Below, piece by piece: positions 32,984 to 42,800 of a stretch of 64,000 nt of DNA (within the stretch, counting starts at the first letter, position 1; each line of letters opens with the position of its first letter). The translations under genes and the position numbers were made by a program. Below the pieces are notes generated by a model that had not been told where the DNA came from, did no database searches, and saw only the letters and a program-made list of their open reading frames with translations. This stretch comes from Halorussus salinus. Its GTDB lineage: Archaea; Halobacteriota; Halobacteria; Halobacteriales; Haladaptataceae. Location: contig NZ_SBIS02000014.1 in NCBI RefSeq assembly GCF_004765815.2, forward strand, positions 1 through 64,000. The letters are read 5' to 3'.

Positions 32984-35313
32984 CTCCCGAAATCGGCGAC
33001 CTCTCGGAACGCTGGAACGCCCGCGACGCGACCCTCCTCCGGGCGAAGGGGAGACTGGACGAGACGACCCGCTTCGAGCGCAACAACTCGCCAGCCGTGC
33101 TGCAGACGGCGCTCGACCGCGGGGCCCGGACCGTCCGAGAGACACCGCCCGAGCGCGACGGCTACGCCGTGCCGCTCCACGACGAGAACGCCCCGACCGC
33201 GAGCGACGAGTACGTCCTCTGGCGGCCCGACTCCGAACAGATCGGCTGGTACGACACCAGTTTCGGCATCGACGGCACCGTCCGGTTCGTCTCGCTCGAG
33301 GAGGCCGCGGAGACGACTATCGGCGACCGTCTCAAATTTTGGCACCCCGATTTGACCCCGGAGTCCGACGACGAATCGGACGACGCCCCAGACGACGACC
33401 GACGCGAGTTCGAACTCCCGGACGCCGAAGTCGAACCGGAATCGAAGCTCTCGGCCGACGACAAAGACGCGTTCTTCGACGAGTTGTTCGAGTTCGTGGA
33501 CTCGGAACGGGAGACCGAACTTCACGCGAACCGACGACGCCACCTCGACAGCGGCATCGAGACGCTGGTCGGCGAGGGCATCGCCTCCGGTCCGTTCGTC
33601 GCGCTCGGGCGGACCAACCGCACTAACGACGTGGGCGAGTTTAAATTTCAACTGGCCGACGGCGGTGCGAACGCGGGCGGCGGGACCGCTGGCGACGTGG
33701 ACCTCGTGGCGGACGAAGATATCTACCCGGACAGCGTTCTCCTCGCGGACGTGCTGGACGAGTCGGACCGCTCGACGGACGCATCCGGCGACTCGGCAGA
33801 CGACTCGGGCCAGTTCCCGCTCGCGGTCCGGACGACCCGCGTCGAAGGCTCGGTCCTGACGCTCAAGGCCGACCGGACCTGCTCGGCCGACCCGGCGCGC
33901 GTCGAGGAGCTACTCACCGACGGCGACCGGGACTACTGGCTGACCCATCTCCTCAACCCCGTCCCCTTCGAGCGCCGGACCGAAGCCCTCGAATCGGTCG
34001 CGTCGAACCCGTCCAAGCGCGACCTGCTGACCGGCGACCGACCCGCGCGCTTCGCGGCCGACGACCTCTCGGTGCCGAGCGTCGAGATGGAGTTGAACGA
34101 GTACCAACGGCAGGCGCTGAAGTGGGCCGACGACGCCGAGGACTTGCTCTGCATCCACGGCCCGCCCGGCACGGGCAAGACCCGGACGCTGACCGCGTAC
34201 GTCCTGCACGCGGTCTGGCACGGCGATTCCGTGCTGGTGACGGCCCACTCGAATCAGGCCGTGGACAACCTGCTGGTCGGCGACAGCACGCTCGGCGACC
34301 CCGAATCCGGGACGCTCCACGAAGTCGCACAGCGGTCCGAGGAGGATCTCTCTATCGCTCGCGTCGGGCGCAACTCCAAGAACGAGGTCGTCCGCAAGCA
34401 CTACGCGAACGCCTCGGTCGCGGGAGCCGACGTGGTGGCGGCGACGACCAGCGGGGCCGCCCAGTTCGACGCCGACCGCTTCGACGTGGGCGTCGTGGAC
34501 GAGGCCACCCAAGCCAGTCGGCCCGCGACCGCCATCGTCCTCGACTGCGCCGAGAAGCTGATTCTGTCGGGCGACCACCGCCAACTGCCGCCCTACTGCG
34601 CCGACGAGGAGATGAAGGACGACCGGCGACACCGCTCGCTGTTCGAGCATCTCCTCGACCGCTACGGCGACGAGATATCGGTTCTCCTCGGTCGGCAGTA
34701 CCGGATGCACGCCGACATCGCGTCGTTCCCCAACGACGAGTTCTACGGCGGGAGTCTGGAGACCGCCGAGCGAAACCGCGACTGGCGAGTCGGCGAGTTA
34801 GAGCCACTGGTCGGTATCGACGTGGACGGCGACGAGCGACGCGAGACGGGCGGCGACTCGCTCTACAATCGACCCGAGGCCGAGGTCGTCGCCGAGGAGG
34901 TCGCCCGGTGCGTCGAACGCGGCCTCGCGCCCGAGGACGTGGGCGTCATCTCGATGTACCGCGGACAGGTCGGCGAGATTCGGTCCCGACTCCGGGAGAG
35001 CGACGTGGCTGGCGCGGGCCGCGTCACCGTCGATACGGTGGACTCGTTTCAGGGCGGCGAGCGCGAGGCCGTCGTGGTCTCGTTCGTCCGGAGCAACGAC
35101 GCCGGAAACGGCGGGTTCCTCGAACTGCCCGACGAGGGGCCGCGCCGACTGAACGTCGCGCTCACCCGCGCCCGCAAGCGCCTCGCGCTCGTCGGCGACT
35201 GGGCGACGCTCTCGTCGGTCTCGCCCGGTCGCGCGCCCGAGAACAGTTGCGCGGACCGCTACGACCGACTTCGGAAGCAGTTGGAGCGAGCGGGTCGGAT
35301 GCAGTCGCGGTGA
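32980..35313 (+). CDS. Superfamily 1 DNA/RNA helicase (Dna2/Upf1-like)
   Basis: 777 residues. The N-terminal 380 residues are acidic and family-specific. The SF1B helicase core starts with the Q-motif LNEYQRQALKW, then Walker A GPPGTGKT near 392, motif Ia VTAHSNQAVDNLL, motif II VVDEATQAS near 507, motif III SGDHRQLPP, motif IV QYRMH, motif V VDTVDSFQGGERE and motif VI NVALTRARK near 735. This set defines Upf1/Dna2/SMUBP-type 5'-3' helicases. No nuclease motif was found. It is likely involved in DNA repair, replication fork processing or RNA turnover. Promoter and overlapping mini-ORF lie just upstream. Confidence 0.92.
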   Translation: MTPEIGDLSERWNARDATLLRAKGRLDETTRFERNNSPAVLQTALDRGARTVRETPPERDGYAVPLHDENAPTASDEYVLWRPDSEQIGWYDTSFGIDGTVRFVSLEEAAETTIGDRLKFWHPDLTPESDDESDDAPDDDRREFELPDAEVEPESKLSADDKDAFFDELFEFVDSERETELHANRRRHLDSGIETLVGEGIASGPFVALGRTNRTNDVGEFKFQLADGGANAGGGTAGDVDLVADEDIYPDSVLLADVLDESDRSTDASGDSADDSGQFPLAVRTTRVEGSVLTLKADRTCSADPARVEELLTDGDRDYWLTHLLNPVPFERRTEALESVASNPSKRDLLTGDRPARFAADDLSVPSVEMELNEYQRQALKWADDAEDLLCIHGPPGTGKTRTLTAYVLHAVWHGDSVLVTAHSNQAVDNLLVGDSTLGDPESGTLHEVAQRSEEDLSIARVGRNSKNEVVRKHYANASVAGADVVAATTSGAAQFDADRFDVGVVDEATQASRPATAIVLDCAEKLILSGDHRQLPPYCADEEMKDDRRHRSLFEHLLDRYGDEISVLLGRQYRMHADIASFPNDEFYGGSLETAERNRDWRVGELEPLVGIDVDGDERRETGGDSLYNRPEAEVVAEEVARCVERGLAPEDVGVISMYRGQVGEIRSRLRESDVAGAGRVTVDTVDSFQGGEREAVVVSFVRSNDAGNGGFLELPDEGPRRLNVALTRARKRLALVGDWATLSSVSPGRAPENSCADRYDRLRKQLERAGRMQSR

Positions 35314-35350
35314 GCGTCGGAGCGTCGGAACGGAGACCGTTCGGCTCCCG

Positions 35351-36001
35351 CTACGCGGTCCGCCCCTGTTCGAGGAGTTCCCGAATGCGCCGGAGTTCGT
35401 CGAGCATCGCGTCCGATTCGGCGTCCCGGCCGGTCGGCGTCGCGCCGCCGACCTCCCGCTCGCTCGCGGCGCGGCCGACGCCGGGTTCGAGGTCGCCGAC
35501 CTCGCCGCTCTCGGTCGCCGCCGCTGGCCGCCCTCGGACCTTGGCGACGATTTGGTCCTTGACCTCCTCGTAGTCGGCGATGCCGTCGATGGTTAGCTCC
35601 GCGCCCATCTGGCCGCCGTACCCGGCGGTGTGGACGCCGACCTGTCCGGCACCGACGAACCGCTGAATCGGCCCCTGCGCGGTGGCGACGTTGGTGATGC
35701 GGTTGTACGGAATCGTCGTCTTCTGCCGGAAGAAGACGCCGCGGCGGTACTCGATTTCGTCGTCGGTCAGCCGGTAGTCGGCGGTGCGGTAGAACGCGCG
35801 AATCCACCACGTCAGGAACCCGAACGCGGCGACGACGACCGCTCCGGCCAGCAGGACGACGACTTGCGGAATCTCGAACAGGAGGCCCGTGGCCGCCAGA
35901 ACGCCCGCGACGACGAGGACCGGCACCAGCGCGACGGCCTCGAAGACGTAGAAGTAGCTGGTCAGTTGCTCCGGTTTGAACCACTCGTTTTCCGGTCTCA
36001 T
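35351..36001 (-). CDS. Membrane protein with bacterial PH-like domain (YdbS type)
   Basis: 216 residues. I chose the ATG at 36001 because an A/T box at about 36024-36034 lies 23-33 nt upstream, and the text before it is not haloarchaeal in composition. Two membrane spans (about 23-65) are followed by a bPH2 domain (YRTADYRLTDDEIEYRRGVFFRQKTTIPYNRI). The C-terminal tail contains a coiled-coil-like end (LDELRRIRELLEQG) after a low-complexity linker. Members of this family are membrane-associated, of unknown biochemical role. The stop faces the helicase stop 37 nt away. Confidence 0.85.
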   Translation of the reverse strand: MRPENEWFKPEQLTSYFYVFEAVALVPVLVVAGVLAATGLLFEIPQVVVLLAGAVVVAAFGFLTWWIRAFYRTADYRLTDDEIEYRRGVFFRQKTTIPYNRITNVATAQGPIQRFVGAGQVGVHTAGYGGQMGAELTIDGIADYEEVKDQIVAKVRGRPAAATESGEVGDLEPGVGRAASEREVGGATPTGRDAESDAMLDELRRIRELLEQGRTA

Positions 36002-36120
36002 ACCCCTACAGACGCGCTCTGTGGACATATATCGAACTGTGGATTCTCGCGCGGTGAGAATCGAAATCGCGGTTCGGGACTCGGGGTATCGCGGAGCGGT
36101 CGGCCCGGCGTCGCGCGTCT

Positions 36121-36753
36121 TCAGAAGACCCGAAACACCCGCACCGTGTCGCGCTTGCCGGGTTCGCAGAGGAGTTGGGCCGCGTCCAACTCGGCGAACT
36201 CGTCCTTCCAGTTGCGGTGATACAGCGGGAAGTCGTCGTGGACGCAACTCACTTCCTTCCCCTCGCGGCCCCGCGTGGGACCGTTGCCCTCGTTCTCGGC
36301 GGTGACGACGAGGTCCGAACTGACCCGCGCTAGCTCCTCGAACACCCACTTGTTGTCGGGGTGGACGTGCTGGAGCGTCTCGACGGAGTACACCACGTCG
36401 AAGGCGTCCGCCTCGAATTCGGGCACGATGTCCTCGATGGCTCCGGTGTGGAACGTGCCCGTCTCGGCGAGTCGGGGGTAGTGGTCTTCCATCACGTCGA
36501 ACGACTCGTCGTTGATGTCGATGCCCGTCAGGTTCTCGTAGCCCTGCTCCAACAGCGCCGCGAGGTGCCGCCCGGAGCTACAGCCGACTTCCAGAATCGC
36601 GGCGTCCGACGCGACGTAGTGGTCGAACACCGACGCGAGCGTCTCGGTGACCTCGTTGCGCCCGATGTCGGCGTAGTACGAGGGCGAGAACTCCTCGTCA
36701 CGGTTCGCCCAGAAGCGATGGTTGTCGTCCGGTTCTAACTCCTCGGGTTCCAT
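36121..36753 (-). CDS. SAM-dependent methyltransferase (class I)
   Basis: 210 residues. Motif I is EVGCSSGRH near 55-63, followed by GIDINDESFDVM and a motif IV-like FDVVYSVETLQHVHPDN. The family is close to type 11/12 methyltransferases. No second catalytic domain or substrate domain is visible. A/T box at about 36775-36785 lies 22-32 nt before the ATG. The substrate cannot be predicted; the C-terminal Cys/His-rich stretch (SCVHDDFPLYHRNW) is notable. Confidence 0.87.
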   Translation of the reverse strand: MEPEELEPDDNHRFWANRDEEFSPSYYADIGRNEVTETLASVFDHYVASDAAILEVGCSSGRHLAALLEQGYENLTGIDINDESFDVMEDHYPRLAETGTFHTGAIEDIVPEFEADAFDVVYSVETLQHVHPDNKWVFEELARVSSDLVVTAENEGNGPTRGREGKEVSCVHDDFPLYHRNWKDEFAELDAAQLLCEPGKRDTVRVFRVF

Positions 36754-36852
36754 GCGTGACGCTACTGGGTCGGAGAATAAAGAGGGTCCGGAGTTCGACG
36801 GTGGGTTCCGGTCCGAGCGATAGAGCGGTTTGAGTCGGGTTCCCGAACAGTC

Positions 36853-39800
36853 CTACGCGGTCCCGTCGGTGGTCGTCTCGTTCGCGTTCGTCTCGTTCGC
36901 GTTCGTCTCGTTCGCCGACGCGTGGAGCGCCTGCACGTCGAGTACGTCGATGTCGTCGCCGTCCTCGTTGAAGTCGAACGCGAAGTCGTTGGTCCGCACC
37001 AACTCGTCGCGGTAGGCGTCGAAGAACGCCCGCACGTCGCCGGACTCGACGCTCCCGTCGCCGTCCACGTCGCGGTAGCGCCCGTCGCCGTCCACGTCCC
37101 GCGGGGCCGCCGACCCGACGAGGAGTGCGGGTCGGGGCGGGCGGACGAGCAGGGTGTCGGTCACGACGGTGGACACGCCGTCGTCGTCCACGACGACGAG
37201 GCGGACCGTGTGGTGGCCGGGGGTCCGGCCGGTCCAGTTTACGGCGGTCTCGTCCACGTCGAAGGCGGTGTCCGAGACGTTCCACTGGGTGTGGACGGCC
37301 TCGCCGTCGGCGTCACTCAGATTGGTCGCGGTGAGTTGGACGCTCTCGTCTACGTCCACGGCCGACTCGCTCATCCGAATCTCGCCGCTCGGCGGGACGA
37401 GCGTCGTGTCGAGTTTCACCCGGTCCACGACCACGTTGTCCGCGAGCGCGGTCTCGCCCGGTGCCGTCACCAGAATCTCGACCGCGTCGCCCGCGGAGAC
37501 GCCCGCGAGGTCGAGCGTTACCTCGGTGAACGTCGCCACCGATGTCGAGTCCGAGGCTTCGGCGGTGACGTTCCGCGAGGCGACCAGCGCACCCGTCGAG
37601 GAGTTCCGCACCTCGACGGTCGCCGGGGTGTCGGCCAGTCCGGCGTTCGAGACGAGGACCGACGCGCGGACGGTGCCCGCTCGCTCGTAGTAACCGACCC
37701 GCCCGTCCGAGACTGTGAGGTCGGGTTGGAACAGGTACCGCGAACGCAGGTCGTCGCTGTCGTTGCCGTCGATGGCCGTTTCGTTCGGCGCGAGTTCGAA
37801 CCGCGTGGTGTACGACGGATCGACATCGCTCGCCGGTACCGAGACCGTGACCGTCCGAGTCTCGCCGGGGTCGAGGCCCGGTATCGTCCCGTAGTGCTGG
37901 AGCGTCGGCCCGTTGCCGAGGCGGTACTCGACGGTCCCCGCGCGGACCGCCGACGGGTTCGTCACGTTCGCCGCGACCGTGACGGTGTCGCCGTCGCGGG
38001 TGGCCGTGACGGCGGTGACGTTCAGGTCCGGGCGGAGCGCGAGCGCCCGAACGTCGTTGTTCTCCTCGTCGAACTCGGCGAGCGCGTCGTCGGCGTCGGC
38101 CGACACCGAGAGGAGTCCCGTCTCGTCTACGGTGACGGTCGCGGTCCCCGTGACGGTCTCGCCGACCGGAACCGGCGGGAGTTCGACCGAACGGAGCGTC
38201 TCCGCGCCGGACTGGACGGTCAGGTTCGACTCCTCGGCCGCGGTGTCGCCGGTGTTCCGGACCTCGTAGGCCACCGTCACCTCGTCGCCGACGCCGACGT
38301 TCTCGGCGTCGAGCGAGGCGTTCAGCGTCAGGTCGGGCCGGAACCGGTGTTCGAAGGCGTACACGTCGGCCTGCTGGTCGGAGGTGAGGTCCTGCCCGGC
38401 GAACACCGACACGAACCCGTTTTCCGTCGGTGCCGCGCTTCCCTGCCAGAACGTGAGGTTTCGAGCCGACCCGTCGGCGTACTTGCGCGCCGGGAGCCAC
38501 TCGCCGTCGATTCGGGGCTTGTAGAACGCGGCCGCCACGTCGCTCGCGTCGGGGTACGCCCGGAAGTTCACGAGGAGGTCGCCGTCCTGCTCGGTGAGTT
38601 CGACCGTCTGGGGCGTCGAGACGTTCGGGCCGGTCTCGACCGTCCGCGCGCCCGTCGCGTCGGCGACCGTTATCGACGCGTTCGTCGACCCGGTGTCGAT
38701 GACGCCGACGTGGGTCGCGCTCACGTCCGCGTCGCCGAGTTTCGCCACGGGAATCGTCCGCTCGGACTGCTTCGGGAGGCCCGCCTCCGCGCCGACCGTC
38801 TCGACGGTGAGCGTCCCCGAGGTGGAACTGTCGTTCATCGCCAGATAGCCGACGCGGAACCCGTCGGCGGTGGCCGCGACGCTGGGCGCGCTCGCCGTCT
38901 CGACGGTGTGGACCGGGCCGACCGACCCGTCGGTGCCGTCGTACCGGACGTACTGGACCGACTGGTCGCGCCACGTTGTCAGGTTGCCGTCTCCGTCCTC
39001 GGTCCACGCGACGAGCCACTCGTCGCCGTGCTGGGCGACGGCGGGACCGAAGTCGAAGTCGTCGTCGTCGGTGAGGAACGTCGGCGCGCTCCACCCGGAG
39101 TCGTTCGCGGTGGCGACGCGGATTTCGCCGTGCGGGTAGACCGCCGCGGGGCCGTCGGCGTCCTCGAAGGTCCGGTCGAAGGTAGTGAACGCCGCGAGCG
39201 TCCCGTCGGCCGCCGACCCGGCGACGGCGGGGTCGAAGTCGCCCATCGCGTCGTCGGTGACGGGCGCGAGCGTCGTAATCCGGTCGCCGTCGATTCGCGC
39301 GACCTGCACGTCCCGGCCGTTGAGCGCGGACTTGCCGCCCGACTGGTGGCTCCAGACCACCGTGTGTCCGGACCCGACTCGCGTAATCGCGGGCGTCTCG
39401 TCGGCGACGGTGTTGTCGGTGACGACGCCGGTGTCCACGATTCGCGCGGGCATCGCGCCGTCGGTCTCGAAGCGAGCGTCCGCGAAGCCGGTCCACGGCC
39501 CGGCGGTCTGGCGGGTCCCGTCGGCGGTCTCGTACTCGGGTTTCGGCGGTCGGTCACCGCTGGTCTCCCGAACCTGCCACGTCGTCTCGGAACTGCCGAC
39601 GCCCGCGGTCGTACTGTCCTCGGACCCGTCCTGATAGAGCGTGAACTCGGTGCTGAACTTGTTCTTCTTGCCCGACGGGAAGTACGCCGTCTTCGTGAAC
39701 ATGTACGCCTGCGCTCTCGCGTAGACCTGCCCGGCCAGCCCGACGGTGATGGGCGACGCCTCGGGGAGCGGAACCTTCGACGCGATCTCCTCTTCGAAGC

Positions 39801-42800
39801 CGACGACGAGTTGAATCTCGCTCCACTTCTTGCCGATCTCCTGTTTCGCGCCGAGTTTCGGCGCGACCTCTCCTTTCTCGAACTCGAACGCCACCTCGTC
39901 GCCGGGGCCGACGGTGTCTTTCTCGTCGAAGGTCGTCACCAGCTTCACCTCGCCCTCGAAGATGGGGTAGAGGTTCACCACGTTCGGCGGGACCGGACCG
40001 ATGGGCGGGTTCGGTATCCCGTTCGGCGGGAACTCCGCGCTCCCGGTGACTTTGAGTTCGAGTTCGCCCTTGGTCAGGTCGCCCTCTTCGAGGTCGAAAA
40101 ACGCCTTTCCGGCGGCGCTCCCGTTGATTTCGACCACCTTCATCTTGTAGCCCGCCTGCCCGCCGACCGACACCTCCGTCTCGGTCGTCGTCAGGTCCAC
40201 CTTGACGGTGACGGTCACCCCGGCGCTCGTCGATTGGTTCTCGCCGGTCCCCGGCATGTCTATCTTGTCCTTGAACGGGAACTCGGCCGGAATCCGATTC
40301 GAGACGTTGAGCGGTCGCTCCGAACTCAAAATTAGGTAGCCGTGGGTCGGCCGCGACACCGAGACGGTCATCGTCTGGAACCACTCGGGCGTCGAGATGT
40401 GGCCGACTCGAATCCCCCGACTCGCCGTCGAGCCGTTGGTGTGGACCGCGGTCGCCACCAGCGTCTCGTCGCCGTCTACGACGCTCGGGTCCACCGGGAA
40501 GGTGTACCCGTCGCTCCCGTCGGCATCGACGTGGGTCGCGTTCCCGAGTCGGAACCGGACCTCCTCGGTGTTCGACGGTTGGCTCACCGCGGCGCGGTAG
40601 CTCAGGTCGAGCGGGAGTCCTTCGATGACGACCACGTTCTTTCGCGGGTGGCCCGACAGGTGGGGCGTCACCGAGACGACGCCGAACGACGCTGGCTCCT
40701 CGCCGACCGTTATCTGCTGGGTGACCGAGAAGCCGCGGCCCTCCTCGGTCACGGCCGAGTGGGTGACGGTGTAGACGCCCGGCGAGTCGTAGGTGTGGGC
40801 GACCTGTCTGCCCCGCGCGGTCGTGCCGTCGCCGAAGTTCCACTCGACTTTGGCGATCTCCGCGCCGGAGGTCGTGACGCCCGCGGTCTGGAAGCGCAGG
40901 CTCCGGTTGACGACCGGGTTACGAATCCCGACGTTGAACTCCAACTCGCTCGGCGACGTGTAGGAAATTCTGTCGCCGCGGACCGCTGGCGGTTTCGAGA
41001 GCGGATTCGAGCAATCGACTGCCGGGTCGCACTGCCCATCCAGCGGACCGCCCAACTGCCCCCAGTAGTTCCGGGTCGCGTCGCCGCCGTCCGACCGGTA
41101 GGCGTACACGCCCGTCGCGCTGTTGTTGGCGAGGAGACTGTCGTGAATCTCCCACGGCGCGTTCGCGTAGCGCACCCGGACGCCGTAGCTGTTGTTCACC
41201 AGATGGGAGTTGGTGATGGACACCGCTCGGTCCACGCCCGAGGCCCTGACGCCAGCGTCGAACTCGCGGACGACGAACCCCGAGACGGAAGCGCCGCCAC
41301 GGTTGGACAGGGAGATGCCGTCGGAACCGCCGCCGAGCGTCGAGCCGTTGAGGACCGCGCCCCGCGGCGCGGTCAGGTTGATGTCGGTTCGAATCCGGAC
41401 CGACTCCCGATAGGTGCCGGGCCGGACCTCGACGGTGTCGCCCGATTCCGCGACTTCCACCGCGTCCTGTATGGTGGCGTACGGCGCGGAGCCGTCCTCG
41501 GCCACGACGTGAACGCGAGGGCGGACGAGCGGGATATCGACGGAGCCGTCCGGACTCGGCAGGAAGTAGCCACAGTCAACGTCGCCGCGGCACTGTCCTT
41601 TCGTCGGGCCGTCGGCCTGTCCCCAGTAGTTCCCGGTGGCGTTGCCGACCTGCGACGAGTGCCCGCGCACGCCCGCGTAGGAGTTGTTGTATATCTCGCT
41701 GCGGTGGATTCCCCACGGTTCGTAGTTGTCCTCGGCGTAGAGTCCGTGACCGTTGCGCCGAAGGACGACGTTCTCGACCACGAACGGGTCGTCCACGTGG
41801 TTTGCGTCGATGCCGTGATTCCACTCCTCGACGGTGAACCCGGAAACCGTCGCGTTCGCGTGGCCGTAGAGACGAATCCCGTCTGAGTTGGAGTTCGACC
41901 CGTTCAGAACTGCGCCGTCGGGCGCGACGAACGACAGTGGTTGCCGGATGCGAACCGACTCGCGGTACGTGCCGGGACGTACCTCGACGGTCGCGTGGTT
42001 CGGGGCGGCCTGAATCGCGTCCTGCATCGTGGCGTACGGTTCGGAGCCGTCGTTAGCGACGACGTAGGTGCCCGTCCGGTTCGTCGGAACCGCCACCGAT
42101 TCGTCCGGACTCGACCGGAAGTAGCCGCAGTCCACGTCGCCCCGACACTGCTCGCTGGTCGGCCCGTCGGCCCGTCCCCAGTAGTTGTCGGTGGCGTCGC
42201 CGACCTGCGACGAGTGGCCTCGAACACCGGTGTAGGAGTTGTTGTAGATTTCGCTGTGATGAATCGCCCACGGCTCGTAGTTGTCCTCGGCGTAGAACCC
42301 GTGACCGTTCCGTCGGAGGACGACGTTCTCGACGACGAACGGGTCGTCCACGTGGTTTGCGTCGATGCCGTGGTTCCACTCCTCGACAGTGAACCCGGAA
42401 ATCGTCGCGTTCGCGTGACCGTAGAGCCGAATCCCGTCTGCCCCCGAGTTCGACCCGTTCAAGACCGCGCCGTCGGGTGCGACGAACGATAGGGGTTTCC
42501 GAATGCGAACCGACTCGCGGTACGTGCCGGGACGGACCTCGACGGTGGCGCGGTTCGGCGCGGCCTGAATCGCGTCCTGCATCGTGGCGTACGGTTCGGA
42601 ACCGTCGTTTGCGACGACGTAGGTCCCCGACCGATTCGCCGGGACCGACACCGGGTCGTCGGGTGCGTGACGGAAGTAGCCACAGTCAACGTCGCCGCGA
42701 CACTGGTCTTTCGTCGGTCCGTCGGCCTGCCCCCAGTAGTTGTCGGTGGCGTCACCGAGTTGCGACGAGTGGCCCCGAACACCGGTGTACGAGTTGTTGT

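Noticed and set aside
36922-40335. Long plus-strand frame of about 1137 codons
   Set aside because: It is antisense to the giant beta-helix gene, lacks acidic composition and domains, and exists because GC-rich codons leave few stops on the opposite strand.
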